A stretch of DNA of 61,545 nt from Pseudomonadota bacterium (GCA_021805865.1 JAJZDX010000027.1:1-61545); one strand, 5' to 3'; shown: positions 38,712 through 48,896, numbered from the stretch's first letter. Program-made: numbers and translations. Notes: generated by a model not told the origin, from the letters alone.

Positions 38712-39645
38712 CGGCGGCCGCGAGTTCATGCAATCCAGCGAGCACGCAGCGGTCGCCATCGAGTGCGTGCGCGGTGATGCCCCGGTCGGTCAGGGCACGA
38801 AGATAGAGCGCCGCGAGCGCGGGCTCCCCGATCAGCGTGACCTCGCCGGCCGTGGACTCGAGCGCGCGCGCCATGCCGGCCACCTCGGCGCTGATGAGCA
38901 GCCCCGAGAGGAACGCGCGGGCCCAGCCCGGGGTGCGTCCGCCGATGAGCTGCGCGGCGCGGGCCTCGAACAGGCTCGCGAGCAGATCGCCGCGCGCGCC
39001 GGCACGCAGGCCCGCTTCGAACCCCTCCTCGCCGGCCTCGAGCCCGTCCCCGGCCCGCAACAGCGAGGAGTGTCGGCACAGAACATCGAACAGCTCTCCG
39101 GTGAGGCAGGTCTGAAAGCGAGCGATATGCGCATCGCGCACCAGGACCCACTTGCTGTGAGTGCCGGGCAGCACGATCAGGCGGCAGCCGCGGGCGAGCT
39201 GCCGGTCGAGCCTCAGGGCACCGAAGATCTGGGTCTCCTCTCCACGCATCACGTCCGGGGCGCCGTGGAAGTTTTCCGTCGCGATCCCCGCAGCGACGCT
39301 CACCTCGATGTCGCCGGCGGGCGCCCGGCGGGCGCCTCGCCGCCACGCCTGCACTTCGGCAGGCGTGCGCACGTACGGCACCTCCACCAGACCATTGCGC
39401 GAGCCGGCCATGCCGCAGAGAAACACTCGATCCAGGCGGTGGGCGGCCCGCCAGGGCGCCAGCACGGAGGCAAGAATCCTGGCGGGCGGCTCACCGCCCG
39501 CCACGGCAACCCCGGGACCGTCCCGCCGGTCCGAGACGATGCCCCCGACTTCGAGGAACGCGCGCAGCCGGGTGCTGCCCCAGTCGCACAGCACCCGCGC
39601 CGCCTCGGTTACGGTGCCCACCAACGCCCTATGCCCATCCGCCAT
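38698..39645 (-). CDS. dgoK: 2-dehydro-3-deoxygalactonokinase
   Basis: A 315-residue kinase that phosphorylates 2-keto-3-deoxygalactonate at C6. The DgoK pattern is seen: CDWGSTRLRAFL phosphate loop, FLCGMAGSRNGLVEVPYV, MRGEETQIFGAL, VLPGTHSKWVLV, and SGLLISAEV. It overlaps both neighbours, dgoA downstream and the SDR gene upstream, so translation is coupled. Confidence 0.92.
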   Translation of the reverse strand: MADGHRALVGTVTEAARVLCDWGSTRLRAFLEVGGIVSDRRDGPGVAVAGGEPPARILASVLAPWRAAHRLDRVFLCGMAGSRNGLVEVPYVRTPAEVQAWRRGARRAPAGDIEVSVAAGIATENFHGAPDVMRGEETQIFGALRLDRQLARGCRLIVLPGTHSKWVLVRDAHIARFQTCLTGELFDVLCRHSSLLRAGDGLEAGEEGFEAGLRAGARGDLLASLFEARAAQLIGGRTPGWARAFLSGLLISAEVAGMARALESTAGEVTLIGEPALAALYLRALTDRGITAHALDGDRCVLAGLHELAAADERG

Positions 39646-40384
39646 CCACCACGTAGTGCTGGCTGGTGCAGGCGCTCGCCTCCTCGGATGCGAGGAACAC
39701 GACGAACTTCGCCACCTCGTCGGGCTGGAGCCTGCGCTTCAAGCACTGGGCCGCCATCGCGTGAGCCTCGGCCTCGGGGGTAAACCACTTCTCGAGCTGT
39801 CGCCGGGTCATGATCCATCCCGGGGCGACGGCGTTGACGCGAATGCCGTACGCGCCGAAATCGCGCGCCAGCGATCGTGTCAGACCGAGCACGCCTGACT
39901 TGGAGGCCGTGTAGCCGGCCATGCCGCCGACGCCCGTCATCCACGAGATGGAGCCCAGATTGATGATGGCGCCGCGGCCTGCGGCCTTCATGTCGGGCAG
40001 CACGGCCTGGGCGCAGAAGAACTGATGTTTGAGGTTGACGGCGATACGCTCGTCCCAGAGCGCTTCGGTCACCTCTTCGGTGGCGTGACGATCATCGTTC
40101 GCGGCGTTGTTGACCAGTACCGCGATGGGCCCCAGGCGTGCGCGAACGGCGGCGATCGCGCGCTTCAGCGCCGGGATATCGGTGAGATCGCAGGCTTCGA
40201 AGTGCGCCGTCAGGCCCGATGACTCGAGCTCACCGAGGAGCGAGCGCGAAGTCTGCACGGCGATGTCGATGAAACCGACCCTCGCACGCTGGGCGGCAAA
40301 CTGGCGCACGATCGCCTCGCCGATCCCGGAGCCCCCGCCCGTGACCAGCACGACCTGGCCTTGCAAATCAGGATAGATCGCCAA
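39629..40384 (-). CDS. SDR-family aldose dehydrogenase (paralogue 2)
   Basis: A 251-residue short-chain dehydrogenase with TGGGSGIGEAIV, NNAANDD, GSISWM (Ser), YTASK (Tyr and Lys), and NAVAPGWIMTRRQLEKW. Long identical blocks with paralogue 1 (28323-29081) show recent common ancestry. TTG 40384 was chosen because GGGGGAG stands eight bases before it and because the N-terminus then aligns with paralogue 1. In this operon it most likely oxidises galactose or a similar aldose to the lactone opened by the SMP-30 protein. Confidence 0.87.
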   Translation of the reverse strand: MAIYPDLQGQVVLVTGGGSGIGEAIVRQFAAQRARVGFIDIAVQTSRSLLGELESSGLTAHFEACDLTDIPALKRAIAAVRARLGPIAVLVNNAANDDRHATEEVTEALWDERIAVNLKHQFFCAQAVLPDMKAAGRGAIINLGSISWMTGVGGMAGYTASKSGVLGLTRSLARDFGAYGIRVNAVAPGWIMTRRQLEKWFTPEAEAHAMAAQCLKRRLQPDEVAKFVVFLASEEASACTSQHYVVDGGWA

Positions 40385-40401
40385 CGAGCAGGCTCCCCCG
40401 G

Positions 40402-41283
40402 TCAATCGCCCGGCATGCCGGCCTGCGCCTGAGGCAGTCCCGGGGCGGGCGCGGTGAAACTGAACAAGCCGCCCGCGAGCGGCTGCGCCGCGCGTTGCGC
40501 CGCCGCCAGGCCCTGGCGCGCGGTGGTGACATAGGCGGTACGCAAATCACGACCACCGAAGGCGATTTTGGTCACCTGGGTGCACGGCATCCCCACAGTC
40601 TCGAGCAGCTTCCCCGAGGGGGCGTAGCGGCGCACGCATTCGCCCCCCCACAGAGCCACCCACAGGCAGCCTTCGGCGTCGACCGCGGTGCCGTCGGGAT
40701 AGCCCGCCTGATCCTCGATCCTCACGAATACCCGCTTGTTGACCAGGGTGCGGGCGTCAGGCCGATCGAAGGCATACACGATCCGCCGGATGCTGTCGCA
40801 ATGATAGAAAACCCGCCCATCCGGGCTGAACGCCGGACCATTGGTGACGACATAGCCTTCATCGAGCACGACACAGCGGCCGCGCTCGTCCAGGCGATAC
40901 AGCGCGCCCGTCGGCTCGGTCTCCGGATCATGCATGGAGCCGAACCACAGCGCTCCCTCGGGGCTGACGCAACCGTCGTTCAGACGGTTGTCGGGCCTAT
41001 GCGGCTCCACGCGCGAAAGGTATGACAGCGCGCCGGTCTCGGGCTCGAAGCGGTGCAGGCCCGTTTTCATCCCCACGATGAACCCCCCGCGGGCCAGCGG
41101 CGCGAGGAACCCCGGAGGCGCCGCAGTATTCCAGCTGTGACGCTCACCGCTCGACGGGCTCCAGCGATGCAGGCGGCAGCCCTTGATGTCGACGAACCAG
41201 AGCGCCGATTCGCGCTCCACCCACACCGGACCCTCGCCCAGCTCCGCGCCTACCGCCCAGACCTGCCGCACCTGCGCGTTCAC
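40402..41283 (-). CDS. SMP-30/gluconolactonase-family sugar lactonase
   Basis: A 293-residue six-bladed-propeller lactonase. The metal site residues appear in LGEGPVW (Glu), NRLNDGCVSPEGALWFGSMH (Asn/Asp), TNGPAFSPDGRVFYHCDS (Asn) and GYPDGTAVDAEGCLWVALWG (Asp). It opens aldonolactones to aldonic acids after the SDR step. The start is GTG 41283 with GAGGGG upstream. It is first in the operon lactonase-SDR-dgoK-dgoA-symporter-small membrane protein. Confidence 0.92.
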   Translation of the reverse strand: MNAQVRQVWAVGAELGEGPVWVERESALWFVDIKGCRLHRWSPSSGERHSWNTAAPPGFLAPLARGGFIVGMKTGLHRFEPETGALSYLSRVEPHRPDNRLNDGCVSPEGALWFGSMHDPETEPTGALYRLDERGRCVVLDEGYVVTNGPAFSPDGRVFYHCDSIRRIVYAFDRPDARTLVNKRVFVRIEDQAGYPDGTAVDAEGCLWVALWGGECVRRYAPSGKLLETVGMPCTQVTKIAFGGRDLRTAYVTTARQGLAAAQRAAQPLAGGLFSFTAPAPGLPQAQAGMPGD

Positions 41284-41311
41284 GACCCCTCGCGGACCCG
41301 ATATATATCCG

Positions 41312-41322
41312 ATTAGTCTGAT
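41312..41322. promoter_or_regulatory. Operator-like dyad before the lactonase operon
   Basis: ATTAGTCTGAT lies in the AT-rich stretch 41301-41329, 29 bases upstream of the lactonase GTG. It has near-dyad symmetry (one mismatch) and is identical to the orphan site at 27328-27338. Confidence 0.5.
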
Positions 41323-41431
41323 AAATTAGCGAATGCCCGTCAAGGGGGATCGCCGCCTTGCGGACAAGGCCCGACCGCGCCCTCCCCTGCGCCTGGCCGC
41401 CGCTTCGCGACTCGTCCCTGCACCGGTGCGC

Positions 41432-42445
41432 TCAGCGAGGATAGCTGTAGTACTCGCAGAACCAGTCGACGAAGCGGCGCACACCGACCTCGACCGGCGT
41501 GGCGGGCCGATAGCCGACGTCGCGCACCAGGGCCTCCACATCGGCACAGGTGTCCGGCACATCGCCCGGCTGCAGCGGCAGGAAGCGCTTCTCGGCCTCG
41601 CGGCCCAGACACTGCTCGAGAACCTCGATGTAGCGCATCAGCTCGACAGGCCGGCGATTGCCTATGTTGTAGAGGCGGAACGGCGAGCGGCTGGCGGCCG
41701 GATCCGGCGAGTCCCCGCTCCAATTCGGATCCGGCTGCGCCACGTGCTCGCACACGCGCACCACACCCTCGGCAATGTCGTCCACGTAGGTGAAGTCCCG
41801 CTTGTGCCGCCCGTTGTTGAACACCTCGATGGGCTTGCCCTCGAGGATGTTGCGCGCGAACAGGAACAGCGCCATGTCCGGCCGGCCCCACGGCCCGTAG
41901 ACGGTAAAGAATCTCAGGCCCGTGGTGGGCAGGCCGAACAGCGAGGAGTAACTGTGGGCCATGAGCTCGTCGGCCCGCTTGGTGGCCGCGTAGATCGTGA
42001 GCGGATGGGATGCGCCCCTGTGCGGGGAAAACGGCATGTCGGTATTGGCGCCGTAGACCGAGCTGGTGGAAGCGTAGACGAGGTGCTCGACGCCGTGGTG
42101 CCGACAGCCCTCGAGCACCGTTAGCGTCCCGGTGACGTTGCTGCGCACGTAGCTGTAGGGATCCTTGAGGGAGTGGCGCACGCCCGCTTGGGCGGCAAGG
42201 TGTATCACCCGCTGGAACTTCTCGCGCGCGAACAGTGCCGCCATTCCCGCCTCGTCCGCGAGATCGAGCCGCACGAACCGGAACCCGTCCCGGCTCGTGA
42301 GCCGGTCCAGGCGCGCCTGCTTGAGGGTGACGTCGTAGTAGTCGTTGAGGTTGTCGAGGCCAATCACCTCGTGGCCGAGCGCGAGCAGCTTGCCGGCGGT
42401 GTGATAGCCGATGAACCCGGCCGCGCCGGTCAGCAGGATTTTCAT
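41432..42445 (-). CDS. NAD-dependent epimerase, UDP-glucuronate 4-epimerase type
   Basis: A 337-residue extended SDR. Cofactor motif [35 protein letters not shown], catalytic YAATK, and the C-terminal [19 protein letters not shown]. The block [16 protein letters not shown] is typical of UDP-glucuronate/galacturonate 4-epimerases used for surface polysaccharide sugars. It starts at ATG 42445 and is not clearly linked to the sugar oxidation operon; a polysaccharide role is inferred from the family. Confidence 0.9.
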   Translation of the reverse strand: MKILLTGAAGFIGYHTAGKLLALGHEVIGLDNLNDYYDVTLKQARLDRLTSRDGFRFVRLDLADEAGMAALFAREKFQRVIHLAAQAGVRHSLKDPYSYVRSNVTGTLTVLEGCRHHGVEHLVYASTSSVYGANTDMPFSPHRGASHPLTIYAATKRADELMAHSYSSLFGLPTTGLRFFTVYGPWGRPDMALFLFARNILEGKPIEVFNNGRHKRDFTYVDDIAEGVVRVCEHVAQPDPNWSGDSPDPAASRSPFRLYNIGNRRPVELMRYIEVLEQCLGREAEKRFLPLQPGDVPDTCADVEALVRDVGYRPATPVEVGVRRFVDWFCEYYSYPR

Positions 42446-42669
42446 GGGAATTCCTCATTTCGGCGGCGCGGCCCATGCACGCCGCCGGCGATATTACCCG
42501 AAGTGCAAGAGCCCGACGTCGATCCGGGCCTTCCACCGGGTGTGCCAGGGGGGGGCTCCCGGGGTCGGCGTGCGACGGCGGAACACCCCGATCCCGCCGA
42601 CCCCGGGAACCGGCGCCGTGCCGGGAGTGATAGAATCGCGAGGCCACGCCTCAGGTCACAGGGTCGATC

Positions 42670-44103
42670 ATGGGCTACGACTACCGCAAGTTTTACATCG
42701 ACGGCCGCTGGGTCCCTCCGGTCGAGCCGCGAGACTTCACCGTCATCAACCCGGCAACCGAGTCGCCGGCGGGCGTCATCTCTTTGGGTTCCGAAAAGGA
42801 TGTGGACCGCGCTGTGGCGGCCGCGCGCAGCGCATTCGAGCGCTTCTCTCAGACGTCCCCTCGAGAGCGAGGTGAATTGCTCGAGCGGATTCTTGCGCTC
42901 TACCAGCGGCGACAGCTGGAAATCGCAGACGCGATCCGCGAGGAAATGGGCGCTCCGGCGCGCCTTGCCAAGAGCTCGCAGACCGGCGCCGGATCCGGGC
43001 ACCTTGCGGCCATGATCGAGGTGCTGAAGACCTTTGCGTTCGAGGAGCGCCGGGGATCCTCCCGCGTGGTGCTCGAGCCGATCGGCGTATGCGCGCTGAT
43101 CACGCCATGGAACTGGCCGATGAACCAGGTCGCGGCAAAGGTCGTCCCCGCGCTCGCCGCCGGCTGCACCATGGTGCTCAAGCCCTCGGAATTCTCCCCG
43201 TTCAGTGCGGCGATCTGGACTGAGATCTTGGATGAGGCCGGCGTGCCCGCTGGGGTATTCAACCTGGTGAACGGCACCGGTGCGCAGGTCGGGGCCGCGC
43301 TCGCCGCGCATCCCGATGTCGAGATGGTCTCGTTTACCGGCTCGACACGCGCCGGCACGGAAGTGGCCCGAGTGGCCGCCGCCACGGTCAAACGCGTCCA
43401 CCAGGAGCTCGGTGGCAAGTCGCCCAATATTCTGTTGGATGACGCCGATCTCGAGCGCGCGGTCACGGCGAGCGTGCTCAGCGTGATGCAGAACACCGGG
43501 CAGTCGTGCAACGCCCCGACCCGGCTGCTCGTGCCGGCCGACCGCCTGGCCGAGGTCGAGGCGCTCGCGAAGAAAGCGGCGGAATCCGTGCGGGTGGGAG
43601 ACCCCGCCGCCGCCGAAACCGCCGTCGGACCGGTGGTCTCCAAGATCCAGTTCGAGCGCGTCGAGAGCTACATTTCCAAAGGCATCGCCGAGGGCGCAAA
43701 GCTCGTGACCGGCGGGGAGGGCCGGCCCGCGGGCCTCTCGAAGGGCTACTTCGTGCGCCCGACCGTCTTCTCCGGCGTGCACAACGACATGATCATCGCG
43801 CGCGAGGAGATCTTCGGCCCGGTGGTGGCAATCCTGCCCTATCGCGACGAGGAGGAAGCGATCCGAATCGCGAACGATACGCCCTACGGCCTGCAGGCCT
43901 ACGTCTGGTCCGGCGACCTTGCCCGTGCCAACCGCATCAGCCGCCGCATTCGCGCCGGACGGGTGACGATCAATGGCGCACCGGGCGACATGAGCCTGCC
44001 TTTTGGCGGATTCAAGCGCTCCGGCAACGGGCGCGAGTGGGGCGAATACGGCCTTCGGGACTTCCTCGAGGTGAAAGCCGTCATCGGCTCCGACACGCCG
44101 TAG
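42670..44103 (+). CDS. Aldehyde dehydrogenase family protein
   Basis: A 477-residue NAD(P)-dependent aldehyde dehydrogenase. Motifs are ITPWNWPMNQVAAKVVPALA, GSTRAGTEV, the general base Glu in HQELGGKSPN, the catalytic Cys in NTGQSCNAPTRL, and EEIFGPVVAILPY. The subfamily cannot be set from sequence reading alone; it is related to broad-range and betaine-type enzymes. It stands alone with convergent and divergent neighbours. Confidence 0.9.
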   Translation: MGYDYRKFYIDGRWVPPVEPRDFTVINPATESPAGVISLGSEKDVDRAVAAARSAFERFSQTSPRERGELLERILALYQRRQLEIADAIREEMGAPARLAKSSQTGAGSGHLAAMIEVLKTFAFEERRGSSRVVLEPIGVCALITPWNWPMNQVAAKVVPALAAGCTMVLKPSEFSPFSAAIWTEILDEAGVPAGVFNLVNGTGAQVGAALAAHPDVEMVSFTGSTRAGTEVARVAAATVKRVHQELGGKSPNILLDDADLERAVTASVLSVMQNTGQSCNAPTRLLVPADRLAEVEALAKKAAESVRVGDPAAAETAVGPVVSKIQFERVESYISKGIAEGAKLVTGGEGRPAGLSKGYFVRPTVFSGVHNDMIIAREEIFGPVVAILPYRDEEEAIRIANDTPYGLQAYVWSGDLARANRISRRIRAGRVTINGAPGDMSLPFGGFKRSGNGREWGEYGLRDFLEVKAVIGSDTP

Positions 44104-44141
44104 CACCGGCTCCAACGAGCGGGCGGAACCGTCACCGGCGC

Positions 44142-45083
44142 TCAGCTCAGAGCCTCGACGACGCGCGTCCATGCGCGCGCCAGATTGCGCCGGTTGTAGC
44201 CGCCGCCGCCCATCGCGAGCAAACGCCCCTCGCCGTATCGGTCCGCCAGCGCGCGCAAGCGCGCAGCCGCGTGTGCGTGGGCGGCCTCCGTGTACGCTAG
44301 GTGCGTGATCGGATCGCCGGCCAGCGAATCCGCCCCGCATTGCAGGAGGATCAGCTGCGGCCGTTGCGCCTCGAGGTAGTTCTCCACCTCCTCGAAGGCG
44401 GCCATGAACTCGACGTCTCCGGCTCCGCGCGGCATCGGCAGATTCAACTTCGTGCCGGCCGCCGGGCCGCGGCCGGTCTCACTGCGATCCCCGGTGCCCG
44501 GATACAAGTAACGGCCGTCCTCGTGCACATCCGCGTCGGCCAGGTACGGGTCGCTCTCGAAACCGTAGAACACGCCATCGCCGTGATGCGCGTCGATGTC
44601 GACATAGGCCACGCGCGTCAACCCATGGCGGCGCCGGGCAGCCTCGATCGCGACGGCGCAATCGTTGAACACGCAAAAGCCCGCCGCGTGGTCGCGTCCG
44701 GCATGGTGCAGGCCGGCGATGGGGATGAAGGCCCGCGGGAGCGGGCCCGCGACAATCCCGGCCAGCGCCTCCAGCGTACCGCCGACCACGTTTGCGGCGG
44801 CCTCGTATACGCCCGGGAAGGCCGGTGTATCGCCCGCATCGAGGAACCCGTGCCCGGCGTGAGAGGCCGCGATGACCCGATCGACGTAGGCCGGCGTGTG
44901 AAAGTACTCTATCTCCTCACGCGTCGCGGGCCGCGCTGAGCGCCGCTCGAGACGCGGCCAGCACGAGGAGCGCTCGAGCTCGCGCATGAAAACGTCGTGG
45001 CGGTCGGGCCCGAACGGATGCCCTTGCGGGAACCCGTAAGCGGCGATCTCGGGCCCGGCGATCAGGATTGCCGTCGGCTGCAT
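44142..45083 (-). CDS. Histone-deacetylase-family protein (AcuC/acetylpolyamine amidohydrolase type)
   Basis: A 313-residue zinc hydrolase. The catalytic His pair is in GLHHAGRDHAAGFCVFND, zinc ligands in YVDIDAHHGDGVFYGFESD and QCGADSLAGDPITHL, and the Tyr-region GGGGYNRRNLARAWT is near the end. Bacterial members deacetylate acetyl-CoA synthetase (AcuC) or acetylpolyamines. ATG 45083 follows GAGGAGGAGCG. The gene converges with the aldehyde dehydrogenase. No acetyl-CoA synthetase gene is present here. Confidence 0.9.
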   Translation of the reverse strand: MQPTAILIAGPEIAAYGFPQGHPFGPDRHDVFMRELERSSCWPRLERRSARPATREEIEYFHTPAYVDRVIAASHAGHGFLDAGDTPAFPGVYEAAANVVGGTLEALAGIVAGPLPRAFIPIAGLHHAGRDHAAGFCVFNDCAVAIEAARRRHGLTRVAYVDIDAHHGDGVFYGFESDPYLADADVHEDGRYLYPGTGDRSETGRGPAAGTKLNLPMPRGAGDVEFMAAFEEVENYLEAQRPQLILLQCGADSLAGDPITHLAYTEAAHAHAAARLRALADRYGEGRLLAMGGGGYNRRNLARAWTRVVEALS

Positions 45084-45416
45084 CGCTCCTCCTCTCTGGC
45101 ATGCGGGCATGCGTAAAGAGGGCCGCAGTTTACGCCGCCCGACGATCTCAAGCCCGCTTCGATCACTGCCAACCGGCGGCCCGTACCGCCCTCCTCCGGC
45201 CTCGGGCACAGGGCCTTTGAAGCGCTCCCGCCGAGGTCGCCGCTCACCGCCGAATCGGGCACGCAGGCGTGTCTTTGCGGCACCATGGCACCGGGCGGCC
45301 TTGGGGCGCGCGGGATTCAGCTTGACGATGAATCCATGCGGCCGGTCGCAGGGCTCAAACCGCGCAGATCGCACGCGCCTATAATCCGCCCCTTCACCAC
45401 ACACGACGCCCCGCCC
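45084..45416. other. Divergent intergenic region with promoter elements
   Basis: A TATAAT box at 45380-45385 lies 32 bases before the peptidase ATG; its -35 is not obvious. The rest is GC-rich and shows no gene. Confidence 0.4.
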
Positions 45417-47648
45417 ATGAAACAGCTCATCAAGCACCTGATCGGCCTGACGGCCCTGCTGTTGATCGCTCCGGCACCCCTGTGGGCGGGCGTCGCCGGA
45501 GGGAACACCTCTCGCTACACGATCGCGCAGATCTTCGCGCGTCCGGGACCGACCGGTTACCACCCCGAGCAGGTGGAATGGAGCCCCAACGGGCTCTACC
45601 TCACCTATCTGCTGCGCCACGGCCCCGGTGGCCGTGCAAATCTCTACCTCGTCAATGTCGCACAGGGCACGACCTCGCTCCTGCTCTCCAGCCGGCAGCT
45701 CGCCGGGGCGGCCGCGCCCGCTTGGACCATCAAGAACCAGATCAAGCGCAATCGCATCACCCGCTACGGCGTGAAAAGCTACCGGTGGTCACCGCAGAGT
45801 GATGCGATCCTGTTCCTCAGCCACGATCAGATCTATCTCTACTCGCTTTCCTCGCGCAAGATCACGCAAATCACTCATCAGGCGGGCTCCAAGCGCAACC
45901 CGCAGATCTCCCCCGATGGGCGCTGGGTCAGCTACCTCACAAACGCCACGCTCCACTACGCCGCCGTGCGCGGGGGTCCCATCCACCGCGTCGGCGCACC
46001 CCGCAAGGACATTCTGAGCGGCGAGCTCGACTGGGTTTACACCGAAGAGCTCGGTCTGCGCTCGGCCTACGCCTGGTCGCCCGACAGTCGCTACATCGCC
46101 TTCCTGCAGTTCGATGAGCGGCCGGTGCACAGCTTTCCGATCATCAACTACCTTCATGAGCAGCCGCGCATCTACGAACAGAAATACCCCACCGCCGGGA
46201 CACCCAACCCGATCGTGCGCCTGGGGGTCCTCAACGTCGCCACCGGGAAGACCGCCTGGATGGCCATGGCCGGCACCCCCGACACCTATCTGGCGCGTTT
46301 CGGCTGGCTGCCCAAGGGCGACCGGGTGTATGGTGAGGTGCTGAACCGCGCTCAAACCAGGCTGCAATTGCTCACCGGGAATCCGAACACCGGTATCGTT
46401 CGGACGCTGGTCACACAGACGGACCCTGACTGGGTCGACGTGCACGGCGGCCCCTATTACCTGCGGAACGGGCGGTTCATCTGGGGCAACGAGCAGGACG
46501 GCTGGTACCACCTGTACCTCTACGCCGCCGACGGCCGACTGATACGAAAACTCACCTCAGGTGACTACAACGTGCTCGGGTTCAACGGCGTGGCGCAGAA
46601 GCGGGGCGAGGTGTATTTCAGCCGCTATACCCACGGCCCGCTCTATACGCAGCTTTTTCGTGTGTCACTGCGCGGCGGGCAGCCGGTCGCAATCACCACG
46701 CGGCCCGGCACGCACTACATTGACATGGGGCCAGGCGCACGCGCCTATGTGGACACGTATTCCAACGTCGTGACGCCGCCATCCGTTACGCTGGTCAACC
46801 TGAAGAACGCTCACCGCACCGTGATCCAGCCGGCGGCCCGCTTGCCGTACCGGTTCCAAAAGCCGCGCTTCCTCACCATTCCCGCCGCGGATCAACACAC
46901 GCGACTCTACGCGCGCCTCACCCTGCCGCCGCATTTTGACCCGCACAAACGATACCCGGTCATCATGTACCAGTATGGCGGCCCGGACGTGCCGCCGTCG
47001 GTGCGGGACGTCTGGCGAGGAGCGTTTTTTCTGATCAGCCAGCGCATGGCGCGCCAAGGCTTCGTGATGTTTGCCACCGACAACAGCGCCGCGACCTATT
47101 TCAGCCATCGCGCCCAGGGAAAGGTGAAATTCCACCTCGGCAAGCTTGCGCTCGCCGATCAGCTCGCCGCGGCAAAATGGCTCAAGCGCCAGCCGTGGGT
47201 AAACCCGAAGCGCATCGGGATTTGGGGCTGGAGTTTCGGGGGCTACATGACCGCCTACGCGCTCACTCACGCCCCCGGCGTATGGCGCGCCGGAATCGCG
47301 GTGGCGCCCGTGACCCGATGGCAGGACTATGACACGATCTATACCGAGCGCTACATGGGCACCCCCCTGCAGAACCCGGCAGGCTATGCCGAGAGCTCCG
47401 ATGTCGCGGCCGCCGGAAACCTCGCCGATCCGCTGCTGCTCGTGGCCGGCACGGGCGACGACAACGTGCACTGGCAGAACACCCTGCAGTTCGTGCAGGC
47501 GCTCATCCGGGCCGACAAGCCCTATCATCTGCTCATCTACCCCAACAAGACCCACGGCATCTCGGGACCCACGGCGCGCACGGACCTGTTCATCGCCATG
47601 GAACGCTTCTGGCTGCGCAAGCTGCAGGCTGCCCCGGCGAGACATTGA
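45417..47648 (+). CDS. Exported dipeptidyl-peptidase IV-type serine peptidase (S9B)
   Basis: A 743-residue exported peptidase with a signal peptide (about 1-24). Residues about 40-480 form the beta-propeller (DPPIV N-terminal domain, with the double Glu in VYTEELGLRSAYAWSPDSRY). The C-terminal alpha/beta-hydrolase domain (about 500-740) carries the nucleophile Ser in GWSFGGYMTAY, Asp in GTGDDNVHWQNT, and His in NKTHGISG. It removes X-Pro or X-Ala dipeptides in the periplasm. It stands alone in transcription. Confidence 0.93.
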   Translation: MKQLIKHLIGLTALLLIAPAPLWAGVAGGNTSRYTIAQIFARPGPTGYHPEQVEWSPNGLYLTYLLRHGPGGRANLYLVNVAQGTTSLLLSSRQLAGAAAPAWTIKNQIKRNRITRYGVKSYRWSPQSDAILFLSHDQIYLYSLSSRKITQITHQAGSKRNPQISPDGRWVSYLTNATLHYAAVRGGPIHRVGAPRKDILSGELDWVYTEELGLRSAYAWSPDSRYIAFLQFDERPVHSFPIINYLHEQPRIYEQKYPTAGTPNPIVRLGVLNVATGKTAWMAMAGTPDTYLARFGWLPKGDRVYGEVLNRAQTRLQLLTGNPNTGIVRTLVTQTDPDWVDVHGGPYYLRNGRFIWGNEQDGWYHLYLYAADGRLIRKLTSGDYNVLGFNGVAQKRGEVYFSRYTHGPLYTQLFRVSLRGGQPVAITTRPGTHYIDMGPGARAYVDTYSNVVTPPSVTLVNLKNAHRTVIQPAARLPYRFQKPRFLTIPAADQHTRLYARLTLPPHFDPHKRYPVIMYQYGGPDVPPSVRDVWRGAFFLISQRMARQGFVMFATDNSAATYFSHRAQGKVKFHLGKLALADQLAAAKWLKRQPWVNPKRIGIWGWSFGGYMTAYALTHAPGVWRAGIAVAPVTRWQDYDTIYTERYMGTPLQNPAGYAESSDVAAAGNLADPLLLVAGTGDDNVHWQNTLQFVQALIRADKPYHLLIYPNKTHGISGPTARTDLFIAMERFWLRKLQAAPARH

Positions 47649-48320
47649 CCACGGTCCGGCGGACCGGATCCGGCCGACCCGGGGCTGCAGCCAGTGCGCA
47701 CGTTCCGAGGGGCAGCAAGATCACCACCCAGATCCAACGCAGCAACGGCCCGCGCAGGACCCATGGCCGCCGTGTCGAGCTCACGATCTACACCCGTAAC
47801 GAGCCGCGGCACGGTACCCCAGGAAGACTGACACGCAAGCGTAGGTGCCGTCGTGCCCGTTTTCGCAGCCCGCAGAGCCGGCAGCGTGAGCTTCGGTGCC
47901 GGCGAACGCCGTGAATGCCGGCTTGGTCCTTGATCGAGACTCCTGCCGGCTGCGGGCGTCAGATCTGCTGCGCACTCACCGGACCGCCCGAGGTGACGGT
48001 GAGCTCGGGAGCGTCAGCGGCTCTGGCCGGTCCCTGCATCCAGGCACAGGATCGTTGCGACAGCGCCCCGGCGGACTTCGAGGCGCCCGGACGGGCCCTA
48101 TCGCTTCGCCCTTCGCTGCTTTATCGCCCCACCCGGCGGCCCAGCGCTGTCCGTGCTCGCGCTCTGTTCTGGGCGCACTGCGGCACGCCCGCGCATCGCT
48201 GCGCGAGGAATCCGCGGAGTGTGCGTACGCACAGCCCGTTCGGTATTGAACGGCAGGCCAATGCAGGCGGCCCCGGATCCGGCCACAGGGTGAGCGGGCG
48301 GTACGGCGAAGGAGATCGGC
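47649..48320. other. Long gap without a recognisable gene
   Basis: About 670 bases of GC-rich DNA between the peptidase stop and the end of the isochorismatase-fold gene. Several overlapping open frames exist but none has a start with a ribosome binding site or any protein pattern that I recognise. It may be decayed coding DNA. Confidence 0.45.
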
Positions 48321-48896
48321 TCAGGAGAGCGCCCGAGATGCGATCCATTCACTTATGGTCAGGACGGCGGCCTGGCGCGGGAAAACCTTCTCGGTGAGCA
48401 CCCGGTGCACCTCGGGATCGGGATCGCAGCATCCGTCCTTCAGGACGGTGAGCCGGTAATCGAGATCCGCGGCCAGACGCACCGTGGACAAGACGACCCC
48501 GCTGGTGGCGATTCCCGCGAGCACCATCGAATCGATGCCGGCGGAGCGCAGCACGACATCAAGATCACTGCCCGAGAAGGCCCCCACGCGGCGCTTGGTG
48601 ATGACCACCTCGTCCGGCTCCCGTCTCAGCGCCGGATGGATCTGCGTTTTCGGATCACCTTCGATCAGCCGTCCCGTGCCGGGGAGGGCGGAGAAGGACC
48701 GGTTCCGGGAAGAGACTTCGGGATACCCGGCCCTGAAGCTGACCACCACCCAGATCAGAGGCAGCTTCGCCCGCCGCGCCGCATCGATCGCCTCTTGAAT
48801 GTGCGTGAGAAAGCCGGGAGTCGCGTAATTGTCGACGATGTCCGCCTGCAGGTCCATCAGCAGCAGTGCGCTTCGGTCGTCTTGGCGTTGGCTCAT
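48321..48896 (-). CDS. Isochorismatase-fold protein lacking the catalytic cysteine
   Basis: A 191-residue cysteine-hydrolase-fold protein. The first catalytic residue, Asp, is in LLLMDLQADIVDNYA and the Lys is in VVITKRRVGAFSGSDLD. The loop that normally carries the nucleophile (for example TNVCVEST) reads GIATSGVVLSTVRLAADLDY, so Gly replaces Cys. A subgroup with the same ATSGVVLST loop exists in other bacteria. It may therefore bind a ligand, use another nucleophile, or serve a non-enzymatic role. ATG 48896 was used. Confidence 0.85.
   Translation of the reverse strand: MSQRQDDRSALLLMDLQADIVDNYATPGFLTHIQEAIDAARRAKLPLIWVVVSFRAGYPEVSSRNRSFSALPGTGRLIEGDPKTQIHPALRREPDEVVITKRRVGAFSGSDLDVVLRSAGIDSMVLAGIATSGVVLSTVRLAADLDYRLTVLKDGCCDPDPEVHRVLTEKVFPRQAAVLTISEWIASRALS

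Noticed and set aside
47645-48400. Several overlapping short frames in the 670-base gap
   Set aside because: All are short, without start signals, and rich in Arg/Pro as expected for random GC-rich frames.
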